Of a DNA stretch of 47,855 nt, positions 18,626-27,398 are shown piece by piece. The notes under the pieces are model-generated. The model was not told the DNA's origin. It was given only the letters and a program-made list of their open reading frames with translations, and made no database searches. The DNA comes from XN24 sp047921455. GTDB lineage: Bacteria > Pseudomonadota > Gammaproteobacteria > Steroidobacterales > XN24. The DNA is taken from the NCBI GenBank assembly GCA_047921455.1, contig JBLRWC010000019.1:1-47855 (forward strand), given 5' to 3'. The translations under genes and the position numbers were made by a program. Position 1 is the stretch's first letter. Every line of letters starts with the position of its first letter.

Positions 18626-19450
18626 TCGCGCCAGCTGTGCCGCGATCGATCGTGCCGGCCGAGAATTTGGCCGTCACGACGTTGTCGGCCCTCGGTTTTT
18701 CGACCTTGGTGTCGTCCTCGACGCTTTCATCCCTGGGTGGTTTGTTCGTGGCGGTTTCGTCCTCGGGCACCTCGTCCTTCGGTACCTCGTCTTTTGGAGA
18801 CGTGTCCGCGGCAGATTCGTCTTTGGGCGGTACGTCGCCAGCTTCGGGGCCAGTTTCGGGGCCANNNNNNNNNNNNNNNNNNNNNNNNNNNNNNNNNNNN
18901 NNNNNNNNNNNNNNNNNNNNNNNNNNNNNNNNNNNNNNNNNNNNNNNNNNNNNNNNNNNNNNNNTTCGGGGCCAGTTTCGGGGCCAATATCGCTCGCGGG
19001 CTTTTTCACGGCGAGCGATTCGTCGGTTTCCGTCACTTCCGTCGTGGCTGCCTCAGCCTCGCTTACCCCCTCCGCGCGCGGTTGCTGCGCGTCGGCCTCG
19101 GACGTCGCCGCGGTTGCAGCCCCAGCCGCGGTTGACGCAAGCCGACGCTGCAAGGGCTCGGCCAGCGGTTCCCGGGTCGCCTCGCCGCGGATCGCACCCA
19201 GTTGGCGCGCCCCCACTGCCAGGTGTTCATAGAGGCCGCGATAATCCGCAGTGACCTTGTCGAACAGCTCGGCGGTACGGGCGAAGTGGCTGTTCACATC
19301 TTCCCGATAGGCCTGGAGGTCTTGCCGGGCCACGTCTCGCTCGCGCTCGAGTTCCGCCATTTTCTTGGCCGATCCGGGCCAGAACTTGCCGATGCTGAAG
19401 CCGAGCGCAATTCCGACTATCACTACGAGGACCCATCCAAGCGTGCCCAT
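18579..19450 (-). CDS. zapG: YhcB/ZapG-like (DUF1043) membrane protein, interrupted by assembly gap
   Basis: An N-terminal TM helix (MGTLGWVLVVIVGIALGFSIG) is followed by a coiled coil (about 28-75, AKKMAELERERDVARQDLQAYREDVNSHFARTAELFDKVTADYRGLYEHLAVGA), the hallmark of YhcB/ZapG, which links cell division and envelope growth in Gammaproteobacteria. A long acidic Glu/Thr/Pro-rich tail follows. The tail enters a GPET repeat, then 100 N. The frame upstream of the gap and the frame ending at 18579 do not join across 100 bases. They would join if the true gap were a whole number of 12-base repeats plus two. The ATG at 19450 has AGGAAT nearby. True length is unknown; the tail is much longer than in E. 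coli YhcB (132 residues). Confidence 0.8.
18841..18986. repeat. 12-bp tandem repeat encoding GPET, with scaffold gap inside
   Basis: Unit GTTTCGGGGCCA (one copy begins GC) is seen at 18841-18852 and 18853-18864, then N, then a partial unit at 18965-18974 and a full one at 18975-18986. On the coding (minus) strand it encodes Gly-Pro-Glu-Thr. The repeat probably continues through the gap and broke the assembly. Confidence 0.85.
18865..18964. other. Scaffold gap of exactly 100 N
   Basis: The round length suggests a placeholder rather than a measured distance. Both flanks are the same 12-base repeat. The reading frame of the YhcB-like gene is broken only because of the placeholder length. Confidence 0.98.
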
Positions 19451-19546
19451 TAGTATTCCTCCAGGTATTCAATACATTTGCATGCGGCCAGGGCTAAACG
19501 GCCCGGCCCACGTCTTTCAGTATAGCGAGGATCGCCGCGGCGACGC

Positions 19547-21343
19547 TCAGCCGCTCAGCCGGGCATGCTCCAGGGGCCGCTCGCGATGAATCAGGATCCA
19601 CTGGGCGTGCTCTTCCAGCGCCGCATCTCCCAGCGCCTTGAGTATGTGACGTCGAGCGGTATCGCTGGCGGCCGACTCAAGGCGTTGGCGCGCGTTGGCA
19701 AAGATTTTCCCCATGAAGAAGTACTGCTTGATGAGTTCTTTCTCGGCGCGCTTCTGTGCATAGGCTTCGCGGATGGCGGCGACCAGCGGCAGCACGCCCA
19801 TGAGCACGATGAGCACGTCCCGCGAGCTTTGCGGAATCTGGCGGGAGAACAGGGCGAGCACCAGGCCGATGGCAATGCCGGACCAGAGGCAGAACATGCC
19901 GATCGACCGTGTCCGCTGTTGCAGGCCGACTCGCTCGGCCGCTTTGCGCTGGTAGTAAGCAAGCTGCCCCTGTCCCGGGTGTGGATCACCGACCCACTCG
20001 CGGGTGGCGAAGGCCACCCCGCCGTCCGGCATGGAGACGTCGCCGAGGCGTCCGCTGTAACGCATGACGTTCCGAATCCAGCCAAGTTCCACGTCCTGCT
20101 TTTGCAGGAAATTGTCGTGCGCATACTTGCTGGTGCGGCCCGCAGTCACGCCGCCGGCCACCCAGTAGAACTGGACCCGCAAGCCTTCCGCCAGCGCACG
20201 GTAGTCGAGGTACTTGCGGTGCCAGGCGCCGCGCTCCGCGATTTTATGGACCACTATCCCGGCTGTGAACAGTGCCAGGAAGACAAAAATAATCCATTCC
20301 TGGCCGGGGACGTTGGAATAAATGATGAAAGCCAGTCCCATCAGTCCCGCAAGCATATAGATGGTGCGCATGGCCAGGGTCACGCGCGCCTGGAAGTGGA
20401 TGGCCAGCCAGTCCGCCGCCCTGAACATGGCATCGACCGGCGCCGCCGCCCGCACCACCGCCGTGGGCGCGTCGTCCGTGAGCAACGGCCAGCTGTTTTC
20501 ACGCAGCTGGGCGTGAAACCGCAGCACGTCACGATTGAATTCGGCGGTGCGAGCAAAAATGCCCTGGTACGCAGCCGGCATTTCGTGGCTGCGGGGCGAT
20601 TCCTGGTCGGTGGTGAACCAGGTGGCGTCGAGCGGCTTCAGCCCCTCGGCAGGCGCACCGTCCGGCCGGTCGCGCGAGCAGACCAGGTGCCACACCAGGT
20701 CGCTTTCGTCTTCGGCCAGAATCTGCGGGCTGCTCTCGCTGCGCTCGACCAGGCCCGGCATTTCGTCCCAATGGTGAAAGCGAATGACTTGCGCCGTGCC
20801 GCCCAGCTGGTCGGAATCCTTGCCGTCCCACACGGCCAGCAGGATATGGCAGTGCGCGCAAAGGTAGATGCCGAGGCGGGCATAGTATGCGTCGCGCCGC
20901 GCGCCGTGCTCAGCAATCGACGCAGGCGTGTCGCCCGGCAGCAATGGCATTTCGATGACTTCAGCGCTCGCGCACAGCTCGCGAAACGCCGCGACTGACT
21001 CCGCTGTGCTGAAATCCTGCTCGTAAAGCTCGGCTGAAAAGGGCAGGGGCGCAATGAGGGGCAGTCCGAGCGCGCGCGCCTCCTCCGCGACCATGCGGTC
21101 GGCGCCTTCGGCCAGCGGACTCATCACCACCAGCGGCAGGTCGGGGTGCTGCGCCTGCAGAGCCGCTAAGAACTCGCGCACGCGGCGACGCAGTGCGGGC
21201 ACCTCATCCGCCACCAGGTTGCGGTGGCCGGTGACGCCAATGACCAAAGGCACGACGCCTTCAGCAGGGCGGTTGCTGGCCTCCGGCGCGCTGGTGTACC
21301 CGCTTCCCGGCAGGTCAGTCCCGCCCGCACAGGTAGCCAGCAA
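19547..21343 (-). CDS. SLOG-like domain fused to SLATT-like membrane hairpins
   Basis: This is a 598-residue protein. The N-terminal part (about 30-240) looks like a SLOG-superfamily Rossmannoid domain: strand VIGVTGHRNL, then MSPLAEGADRMVAEEA and later ILLAVWDGKDSDQLGGTAQVI. Such domains bind or process nucleotide ligands. The C-terminal half has two TM hairpins (about 328-372 and 474-518), each followed by a charged helix. The first is followed by KYLDYRALAEGLRVQFYW, which resembles the SLATT/DUF4231 family of predicted membrane effectors controlled by SLOG sensors. I infer a ligand-gated membrane effector. The gene starts inside the last 29 bases of the upstream secreted-protein gene, so coupling is likely. 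A GTG near 21250 is an alternative start. Domain calls are from motif recognition only. Confidence 0.65.
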   Translation of the reverse strand: MLATCAGGTDLPGSGYTSAPEASNRPAEGVVPLVIGVTGHRNLVADEVPALRRRVREFLAALQAQHPDLPLVVMSPLAEGADRMVAEEARALGLPLIAPLPFSAELYEQDFSTAESVAAFRELCASAEVIEMPLLPGDTPASIAEHGARRDAYYARLGIYLCAHCHILLAVWDGKDSDQLGGTAQVIRFHHWDEMPGLVERSESSPQILAEDESDLVWHLVCSRDRPDGAPAEGLKPLDATWFTTDQESPRSHEMPAAYQGIFARTAEFNRDVLRFHAQLRENSWPLLTDDAPTAVVRAAAPVDAMFRAADWLAIHFQARVTLAMRTIYMLAGLMGLAFIIYSNVPGQEWIIFVFLALFTAGIVVHKIAERGAWHRKYLDYRALAEGLRVQFYWVAGGVTAGRTSKYAHDNFLQKQDVELGWIRNVMRYSGRLGDVSMPDGGVAFATREWVGDPHPGQGQLAYYQRKAAERVGLQQRTRSIGMFCLWSGIAIGLVLALFSRQIPQSSRDVLIVLMGVLPLVAAIREAYAQKRAEKELIKQYFFMGKIFANARQRLESAASDTARRHILKALGDAALEEHAQWILIHRERPLEHARLSG

Positions 21344-23510
21344 AGTTCTCGTCAGTAGCAGAGCACTCGCATTTTACGCCGGGCAGTTCCGCATACCGCA
21401 GATCACCGAACGTGTTGACGGGTTCGCAGAATGGGGCCGGCGGATAGTACTTCTCCAATGCGCCCGTCTCCTTCGCGTAAAAGGCCAGGCCGAGGAAACC
21501 CCTCAGCAGGCGGGCATAGATATCGGCCCGTTGTCCCTCGCCAAAAGCGTCGGCGCGTTTTGCCGCAAGCACCTGGATCGCCCCGGAGTCGGCTTTGTCG
21601 GCGGTCTCCTTGAAATAGGCCCGCAGGTCCGCATCCGTGATATTACGGTTGTCCGGATTGGTGAACGAGACCAGCAGTTGCTTGAGATCCTTGGCAAGGT
21701 CGGTTTCACCCAGCACAGAAAAATCCTCCAGGGTGTCCTTGAGATCCCGCAGGAAGATGCGAACCTGTTCGTTGACGATGTCCCGGTGCAGGAAAACCTG
21801 GGTGTTGACCCCGTCTCCATAGCGGTTCACATAAAACGGGTCCTGGCACAGGACGACCGGGGAGAACAGTTCGACAATGCTGCGCGACGGGTTCTGGCAC
21901 GAGACAGTCGTGTCAAACAGCGTCCCACCGCCGGGCAGGGGGTTTCCTTCACTGTCCTTGGAGGGGTGATAGTAAATCCTGGTGCCCAGGTCGATGCAAT
22001 TGCCGTCCAGCCCCAGCAGATCTTCCGTCAGCTCCGTAATCTGGATGAAGTTCCCTGGCGTGACAGAAAAATCGGGGGATAGCTCGATATCAAGGAACAC
22101 CAGCTGTGGCACGCCGCCGAATTGCGGGTTTTCGGCCTCGAATCCCCGGCAGGTCGCCGGGACGAAGAAGTCTTGCCCGTCATAGCCAGGCAGTTTCAGC
22201 CGGCCAAGCTCATCCCGCGCGGTGTTGTCCAGCGGGTCGGGAATAAACTTCAGGTTGGCACTGACACTGCCGAGCGGACCGTCTTTGCCCTGGGAAAAGT
22301 GAAGTTCGAGAGCGCCGGCCACGTTGCAGCCGATGGTGCCATCGGGACGGGTGATGGGCTCGTAACACTCCGAGATGAGCTGGCGGTCGTCGGTCGGGTT
22401 GATTGCAACCCCCTGCGGGGCGCCCACGGGACTGACGATGCTCCGCATGTCGCCCACGATCGCGAGGTTGCCCTTGGCTCCTTCTCGTGCAATCTGGGCC
22501 CGGATATAGCGACCCTGGCTCTGCTCGGAGACCACGAAATAAGTTTCTTCGTTGCGTTGTCCGGCGGCAATGCCTTGGGGGTTGGAAAACATACCGCCCG
22601 CGCCCGCGAGGGCCATGCGCGTGGCCTTGGGGGTCGCCTCCGGGCCGTCGCCCTCGGCGCTGATCGCCAGGTTGACAACATCTCCCGTGCTGAAGGTGAC
22701 CAGCAGGTTCGCTATATCGCCGGTGCCCGGCACCAGGGCCATCCCCGTGGGCGTAGCCCTGCGGATGAAACCGTCCAGGTCCAGCAACACACTGGCGTCG
22801 ATGGTCTCGCCGTTCTCAACTTGTTCTCTCGTGAGGCGCGCAATCATCGGCGGGTTGCTGCTGAGCACCAGCAGGTCGCCCGCCTCGAGCCCACCGCCGT
22901 CAGCGCGCACGAAGTCGGTCGCGACGATGGAGCGGAACCTGAGCCTGTCTTCGCCGGCGATGCTGAACGCTCCGCCGCCGTGGCGCGTAAACAGGGCTTG
23001 TTGCTCGTCGCTGGCGTCGCAACCATCGGGCCGGAACAGCCATACGGCCGGCGTGCTGCCGCCCGCACCCGTGGTGGCGACCGCCACCACCTGCTCATTG
23101 CTGGTGGAAAGTCCGCTTGGCCGGTCCGGGCAGTTGCCCGCAGGACAGATGGACCCGCCAGTCCCCTTCCCGCCCCGGTAGAGGACGAGCTGGTTGGCGT
23201 TGGTGCTCGCGGCGATCACGTCCGCGCGCCGCGGGCCACAGCTGTTGCGAAAGAAAGTGAACGAGTTCAGGTTCGGATAAGACGAGGCATCGTCGTTGAC
23301 CTGGACAGCTTCATTGATGAAGTCGTTCTCGGCATCGTAGTTCAGCCAGAACATCCGGCTGTTGGAGGAATTTCCCCCGACGACATCAAGTTCGCCCGGA
23401 AGCTCAGTGGCGCCCGCCTGGAGCGGCGCAGCATAGGACCCGGTCAGGAGCAAGAACGAGAATACGGTGATGGCGCTGCGGCATCGCGCTGCAGCATTGA
23501 GATTAAACAT
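21315..23510 (-). CDS. Secreted hypothetical protein, 731 residues
   Basis: I do not recognise a family. A signal peptide is clear (ITVFSFLLLTGSYAAPLQAGA, about 13-33). The mature part is rich in beta-strand, Gly, Asn and Asp. Residues about 40-400 show propeller-like repeats alternating strands such as VVAVATTGAGG and LLVLSSNPP. The C-terminal third is more helical (VRIFLRDLKDTLEDFSVLG) and ends with several Cys (FCEPVN, KCECSATDENFAGYLC) that may form disulfides. A run of G just upstream of the ATG (C8 at 23519-23526 on the plus strand) could serve as ribosome binding site. It lies between two signalling-type genes on the same strand and overlaps the next one by 29 bases. It may be the exported arm of that system, but this is inference. 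Confidence 0.6.
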   Translation of the reverse strand: MFNLNAAARCRSAITVFSFLLLTGSYAAPLQAGATELPGELDVVGGNSSNSRMFWLNYDAENDFINEAVQVNDDASSYPNLNSFTFFRNSCGPRRADVIAASTNANQLVLYRGGKGTGGSICPAGNCPDRPSGLSTSNEQVVAVATTGAGGSTPAVWLFRPDGCDASDEQQALFTRHGGGAFSIAGEDRLRFRSIVATDFVRADGGGLEAGDLLVLSSNPPMIARLTREQVENGETIDASVLLDLDGFIRRATPTGMALVPGTGDIANLLVTFSTGDVVNLAISAEGDGPEATPKATRMALAGAGGMFSNPQGIAAGQRNEETYFVVSEQSQGRYIRAQIAREGAKGNLAIVGDMRSIVSPVGAPQGVAINPTDDRQLISECYEPITRPDGTIGCNVAGALELHFSQGKDGPLGSVSANLKFIPDPLDNTARDELGRLKLPGYDGQDFFVPATCRGFEAENPQFGGVPQLVFLDIELSPDFSVTPGNFIQITELTEDLLGLDGNCIDLGTRIYYHPSKDSEGNPLPGGGTLFDTTVSCQNPSRSIVELFSPVVLCQDPFYVNRYGDGVNTQVFLHRDIVNEQVRIFLRDLKDTLEDFSVLGETDLAKDLKQLLVSFTNPDNRNITDADLRAYFKETADKADSGAIQVLAAKRADAFGEGQRADIYARLLRGFLGLAFYAKETGALEKYYPPAPFCEPVNTFGDLRYAELPGVKCECSATDENFAGYLCGRD

Positions 23511-23541
23511 GTAGGCATCCCCCCCCGGTACGCCTTGAATA

Positions 23542-23560
23542 AGTGCTAGAAAGTAGCACT
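23542..23560. promoter_or_regulatory. Inverted repeat, candidate operator or hairpin
   Basis: AGTGCTA-GAAAG-TAGCACT is a perfect seven-base inverted repeat 32 bases upstream of the secreted protein start. The surrounding 123-base gap is AT-rich for this genome. No T-tract follows, so an operator is more likely than a terminator. Confidence 0.45.
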
Positions 23561-23633
23561 AAATACGTTAATCCACCACTTCCGGATTATGTAGAATTGG
23601 TTAAAGGCGGGCCCCGTCAAGGCTTTGCCGCGC

Positions 23634-26600
23634 TCAGGGATTGTGCGTCGAGGTGAGCATCTGCCGGTAGCGGGCGGCTTCCGTCGGGCGGGGCCAGTCC
23701 TCGTAGAGACGCACCAGGCGGCGGAGTGTCTGGCGCCTGAAACTGGCGTTCGGCGCACCGTCGTCGAGCACCGTGAGACTCGCCAGCAACTCCGACTCCG
23801 CGGCTTCCCTCTGGTTGTCGGACTGCAGGCAGCTACCCGCCACGCCACGCGCCACCGCCACGCGCCAGTGGCCGTCGCCAAAGGCGCTTGACAGCGCGGC
23901 CGCGCTGCCCGCCGCGAGTTCGCAGCCTTCCGCTTGCCGGCCCCTGTCGACCAGGTGATTGGCGAGCATCATCCTGCTCATGGCGATCTCCGGGTGGTCG
24001 GAGTCCAGCAGCCGCCGCCGCATCTCCAAAGCCTCGCGCAGGTTGTCTTCAGCTTCGTCATGCGCGTCGATTTCACTCTGGAACTGGCCGAGGTTCATCA
24101 GGATCAGGGCCACCTGTGGGTGGTCGCCGCCGTGCTGCAGCTGGCGAATTTCCAGTGCACGCCGCGCCACCTCGATCGCGTCTTCGGTACGGTCCATGCT
24201 GTTCAACAGACCGGCCAGGTTGACCATGGTCGAGGCGACCTCGGTATGCGTCGGTCCGAGCACACGTTGCTGGATTTCGATGGCTTCTTCGTATAGCTCC
24301 TTGGCCGCCAGCAGTTCGCCGCGGCGCCGCAACAAGACCGCGAGATTATTCATGCCGATGGCGATTTCGTTGTTCGCTTCCGGTAGCAGGGCTATTTTCA
24401 TCTCGAGCGCTTCGCGGAACAGCGCTTCCGCCTGCGCGCTGTCACCGCGTGTGTAAAGCACCAGCGCGAGATTGTTGAGGCCGGTGGCGATAGCCGGGTG
24501 CGGTTCGGCGCCGAGCAGCTGCCTGCGCATGGCCAGCGATTCTCGCAGGACCGTTTCGGCGGTCTCGAACGCGCCCTGGTCGAAATGGTTCATGCCCAGT
24601 TCCTGCAGGCTGGCGGCAACATCGAGGTGCACCTCGCCGAGCGTGCTCCGGCGTGTTTCGATGGCTTCCTGCAGCAGGGGCTGGGCGGCCGAGAAGTCGC
24701 CCTGTTGTCCCTTGACGTAGGCGAGCCAGTGCAGGCTCTCGGCAACGGCCGGATGTGCCTGGCCATAGAGGCCGCGGCGAATCGACAGGGCTTCCCTGAG
24801 TACCTGTTCCGCTTCGTCGAGCCTGGCGCGCAGCGCCAGGGCATGGCCCAGGTGGTGGAGGTTCGAGGCGATATCAGCGGGCGCTCCATCCGGTAGCCGG
24901 CGCCGTGTTTCCAGCGCCTGCACCAGCATCGGTTCAGCTTCGCCAAGCGCCCCGAGGCTGGTGTAGACCTTGCCCATGGTTTCTTGCAGGCGGGCGCGGA
25001 TTTCCGGCTCATCGCCGAGCTCGCGCTCGATTCGCGCCGCGCCGGCCTCGAGAATTTCGCCAGCGGTGATCTCCTTGCCGCGCGACTCCGAGGGATCGGA
25101 AACCTCGAACAGGCCGACGACGAAATCGGATGTCCGTTGTGCGGTCACGGCCTCGATCTCGGCGCGGGCACGCTCAGCGTCAGCCAGTTCGCGTTGCTGG
25201 TTAGCAAACAGCGCAGCGATGCTGGCGACGAGCGCCAGGAAGCCCAGCGCGGTAACCATGCCGTGCCGGATGTACTGGCGCTTGCGCGCCGCCGCCATCG
25301 AGGCCTGGAGGAAGGCTGCCTCCCCGGCGGTCAGCGTCGACTGGTTCTCCAGCAGCCCCTTGCCTTCCTCGAGCGGTTTGCCCGGCGGGAGCAACAGGTC
25401 GGGGCTGCGGTTTTCCTGCAGCCAGCGCTCCGCAGCTGTATTGATACGGCTGTGGATACGCAGGTTTTCGCGGTTCTGCTCGATCCATTCCTTGACGCGC
25501 GGCCAGTGCCACAACAGCGCCTCGTGCGTCACCATCACCGAGGCCTGGCCGTCATCGTCGAGTTCGGTGACGAACAGTCGTGCGTCGATGAAGGCATGCA
25601 GCAGTTCCCGGGCGGCGGGGGTCTCGAAATCCGCCTGGCGCGCACGCCGCCGGCCGATGGCCGCCTGGCCTTCGCGGCGCACGTGGATCAATGAATCGAG
25701 GACCCGCGGTAGCGCCGCCTGGACCTTTTGCGGCAAGCCTTCAAATACGGTTTCAGCCCGCCGCGCCAGCGAACCTTCGACGCCGCCGAGCTCGTGGTAA
25801 GCCGCGAGCGTCAGGGTGCCGTCGTCACGGCGCCGCTGGTAGAGCTCCTCGAGGGTGAACTGCAGCAAGGGCAACAACTCCGGCCGGGCGGCCGCCGCAT
25901 CGCGCAGCATGTCGTCGAGTCTTTCGTTGGTCGCAAAGTCTTCCTCGAAACGCAAACCCGCGGCGCGGGTCGGCAACCTGATCATCTGGCCGATTTCCGT
26001 CGCGGTCGGCGGCATGAGATCGTACTGGCCGGCGCCCTCCTTGAGTGTGACCAGCGTGGGCAGGGAAGCGCAGCGCGGGTACATATCCGCCCGGAAGGTG
26101 GCGACGACCCAGACACGCCCGCAGCGGGCGAGCACGTCCAGCGCCGCGATGAACTGCTCCCGGTCTGCCGCGCTGACCCAGTCCTGGGTGAAGATTTCCT
26201 CCATCTGGTCGATCACCAGCGCCAGGCGGGTTTCCGGCGGGCGCTGGTCGGCGGTGCGGTCCGACAGTTCGGCGGCGTTGCGCCCAAGGGCCGCCTTGAT
26301 CAGCATCACGGCGGCGGCGGGCGAGTCCCTGAGCACAGCGGCGAATTCCTCCGCGGTACTGTCTTCCAGCTGCAAGCCGTGCTCGCGCAGCATCGCCGTG
26401 GCAAGTCCAAGGAACAGGTCGCCGCGCACATCGCTCGGCCGGAATATTGCGCGGCGCCAGTGCCCGACGCCCTCGATCACGCCGGGCTGGGTGAGCATGG
26501 GGAGCACGCCCGCGCGGGCCAGCGAGGACTTGCCGCCGCCACTCATGCCGAGAATGAGCACGAAAGCCCGGCCGGCCGTGGCCTGGCGGCGCAGCAGGTC

Positions 26601-27308
26601 CAGCACGTCGCCGATCGCCTTGGTGCGGCCGAAAAAGATCGGCGCATGTTCGTAGTCGAAGCTCTGCAGGCCGCGGAATGGCGAGCCTTTTTTCCACACC
26701 GCCGCCGCGGTCGCTTCGTTGCGGCCCGTGTCCGGCAACGCCTTGAGCACCATCTTGCGCAGGTGCCGTTCGAGCACCTGCTCAAACTCGCTGGGCGACT
26801 CGAAGGGGTGGAAGGCGGCCTTGAGGCTGCCGTCCTCGGTGTGGTGGAACCAGTTGGCAATAAAGGTATCGAGCTTGCGCTTCTGGTCGATGCGGTCCAT
26901 CAGCGCCTTTTCATCGTCCAGCTGCACTGAGGCCTTGGCCATCTTGCGATAGACCAGCAGCTGCGGCTTGCCGTTCGCGCGGAATCCCTCGACGGCATCC
27001 TCGAACTCGAACTCGGTGCCGGACTGATAAAAGCTGCCATCCTTGCGCGTGAAGTTCTTTGGCAGCCGGGTGCCGAGGCGCGACCAGAGGATGGCAACCA
27101 TGACGTCGGCTTCCGATGGCATGGCGATCTGGGTCTGGAAAGTGTCGGTGGCGAGCAGCGGCTCGTGCTCCCAGAAAATGGGATCGAGCACCGCGCGCCC
27201 CGTGAATTCCGCCTGCACGCGTTCGATCACGCGCTGCGCCAGTGTGCGCTCTTCGAAGACATCTCCGGGAGAGGATATGAAGATGCGAATTGTGTTGAGT
27301 TCAGCCAT
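23634..27308 (-). CDS. DUF4062 / STAND NTPase / TPR signalling protein
   Basis: This is a 1224-residue protein with three parts. Residues about 6-130 form a DUF4062 domain (IRIFISSPGDVFEERTLAQRVIERV, AMPSEADVMVAILWSRLGTRLP), a Rossmannoid fold seen in STAND and TIR-like systems. A STAND-type NTPase follows (about 215-560) with Walker A GMSGGGKSS near 259 and Walker B LALVIDQMEEIF near 366. A winged-helix and basic helical region and one TM helix (about 685-705, VTALGFLALVASIAALFA) precede at least nine kinesin-light-chain-like TPRs of about 42 residues (about 770-1170). STAND proteins act as switches that assemble when TPRs or other sensors detect a signal. The ATG at 27308 is preferred because family members begin close to IRIFISSPGD; the frame is open to 27389. 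It is divergent from the cyclase gene with 90 bases between starts. Confidence 0.8.
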   Translation of the reverse strand: MAELNTIRIFISSPGDVFEERTLAQRVIERVQAEFTGRAVLDPIFWEHEPLLATDTFQTQIAMPSEADVMVAILWSRLGTRLPKNFTRKDGSFYQSGTEFEFEDAVEGFRANGKPQLLVYRKMAKASVQLDDEKALMDRIDQKRKLDTFIANWFHHTEDGSLKAAFHPFESPSEFEQVLERHLRKMVLKALPDTGRNEATAAAVWKKGSPFRGLQSFDYEHAPIFFGRTKAIGDVLDLLRRQATAGRAFVLILGMSGGGKSSLARAGVLPMLTQPGVIEGVGHWRRAIFRPSDVRGDLFLGLATAMLREHGLQLEDSTAEEFAAVLRDSPAAAVMLIKAALGRNAAELSDRTADQRPPETRLALVIDQMEEIFTQDWVSAADREQFIAALDVLARCGRVWVVATFRADMYPRCASLPTLVTLKEGAGQYDLMPPTATEIGQMIRLPTRAAGLRFEEDFATNERLDDMLRDAAAARPELLPLLQFTLEELYQRRRDDGTLTLAAYHELGGVEGSLARRAETVFEGLPQKVQAALPRVLDSLIHVRREGQAAIGRRRARQADFETPAARELLHAFIDARLFVTELDDDGQASVMVTHEALLWHWPRVKEWIEQNRENLRIHSRINTAAERWLQENRSPDLLLPPGKPLEEGKGLLENQSTLTAGEAAFLQASMAAARKRQYIRHGMVTALGFLALVASIAALFANQQRELADAERARAEIEAVTAQRTSDFVVGLFEVSDPSESRGKEITAGEILEAGAARIERELGDEPEIRARLQETMGKVYTSLGALGEAEPMLVQALETRRRLPDGAPADIASNLHHLGHALALRARLDEAEQVLREALSIRRGLYGQAHPAVAESLHWLAYVKGQQGDFSAAQPLLQEAIETRRSTLGEVHLDVAASLQELGMNHFDQGAFETAETVLRESLAMRRQLLGAEPHPAIATGLNNLALVLYTRGDSAQAEALFREALEMKIALLPEANNEIAIGMNNLAVLLRRRGELLAAKELYEEAIEIQQRVLGPTHTEVASTMVNLAGLLNSMDRTEDAIEVARRALEIRQLQHGGDHPQVALILMNLGQFQSEIDAHDEAEDNLREALEMRRRLLDSDHPEIAMSRMMLANHLVDRGRQAEGCELAAGSAAALSSAFGDGHWRVAVARGVAGSCLQSDNQREAAESELLASLTVLDDGAPNASFRRQTLRRLVRLYEDWPRPTEAARYRQMLTSTHNP

Positions 27309-27398
27309 GCTGTGCGCCGGTCTCTGGCCGAGTAATGGGCTAGGATGACGCAGCCGGAGTAACGCGGCAAGCGGGTTCGGGATTGTCAAGGAGAGCTG

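Noticed and set aside
18674..18864. Continuation of the YhcB-like protein in a basic Arg/Lys/Thr-rich frame after the gap
   Set aside because: This is the wrong frame created by 100 N; the alternative frame ending at 18579 continues the acidic Glu/Asp/Pro-rich tail and the GPET repeat.
22122..23549. 475-codon plus-strand frame opposite the secreted protein
   Set aside because: The minus-strand frame has a signal peptide and start context; the plus frame is featureless.
23780..24980. Repeated DNA pattern in the 3' part of the STAND gene
   Set aside because: It reflects the encoded TPR repeats of about 42 residues; the DNA is too diverged to be a nucleotide repeat or CRISPR.
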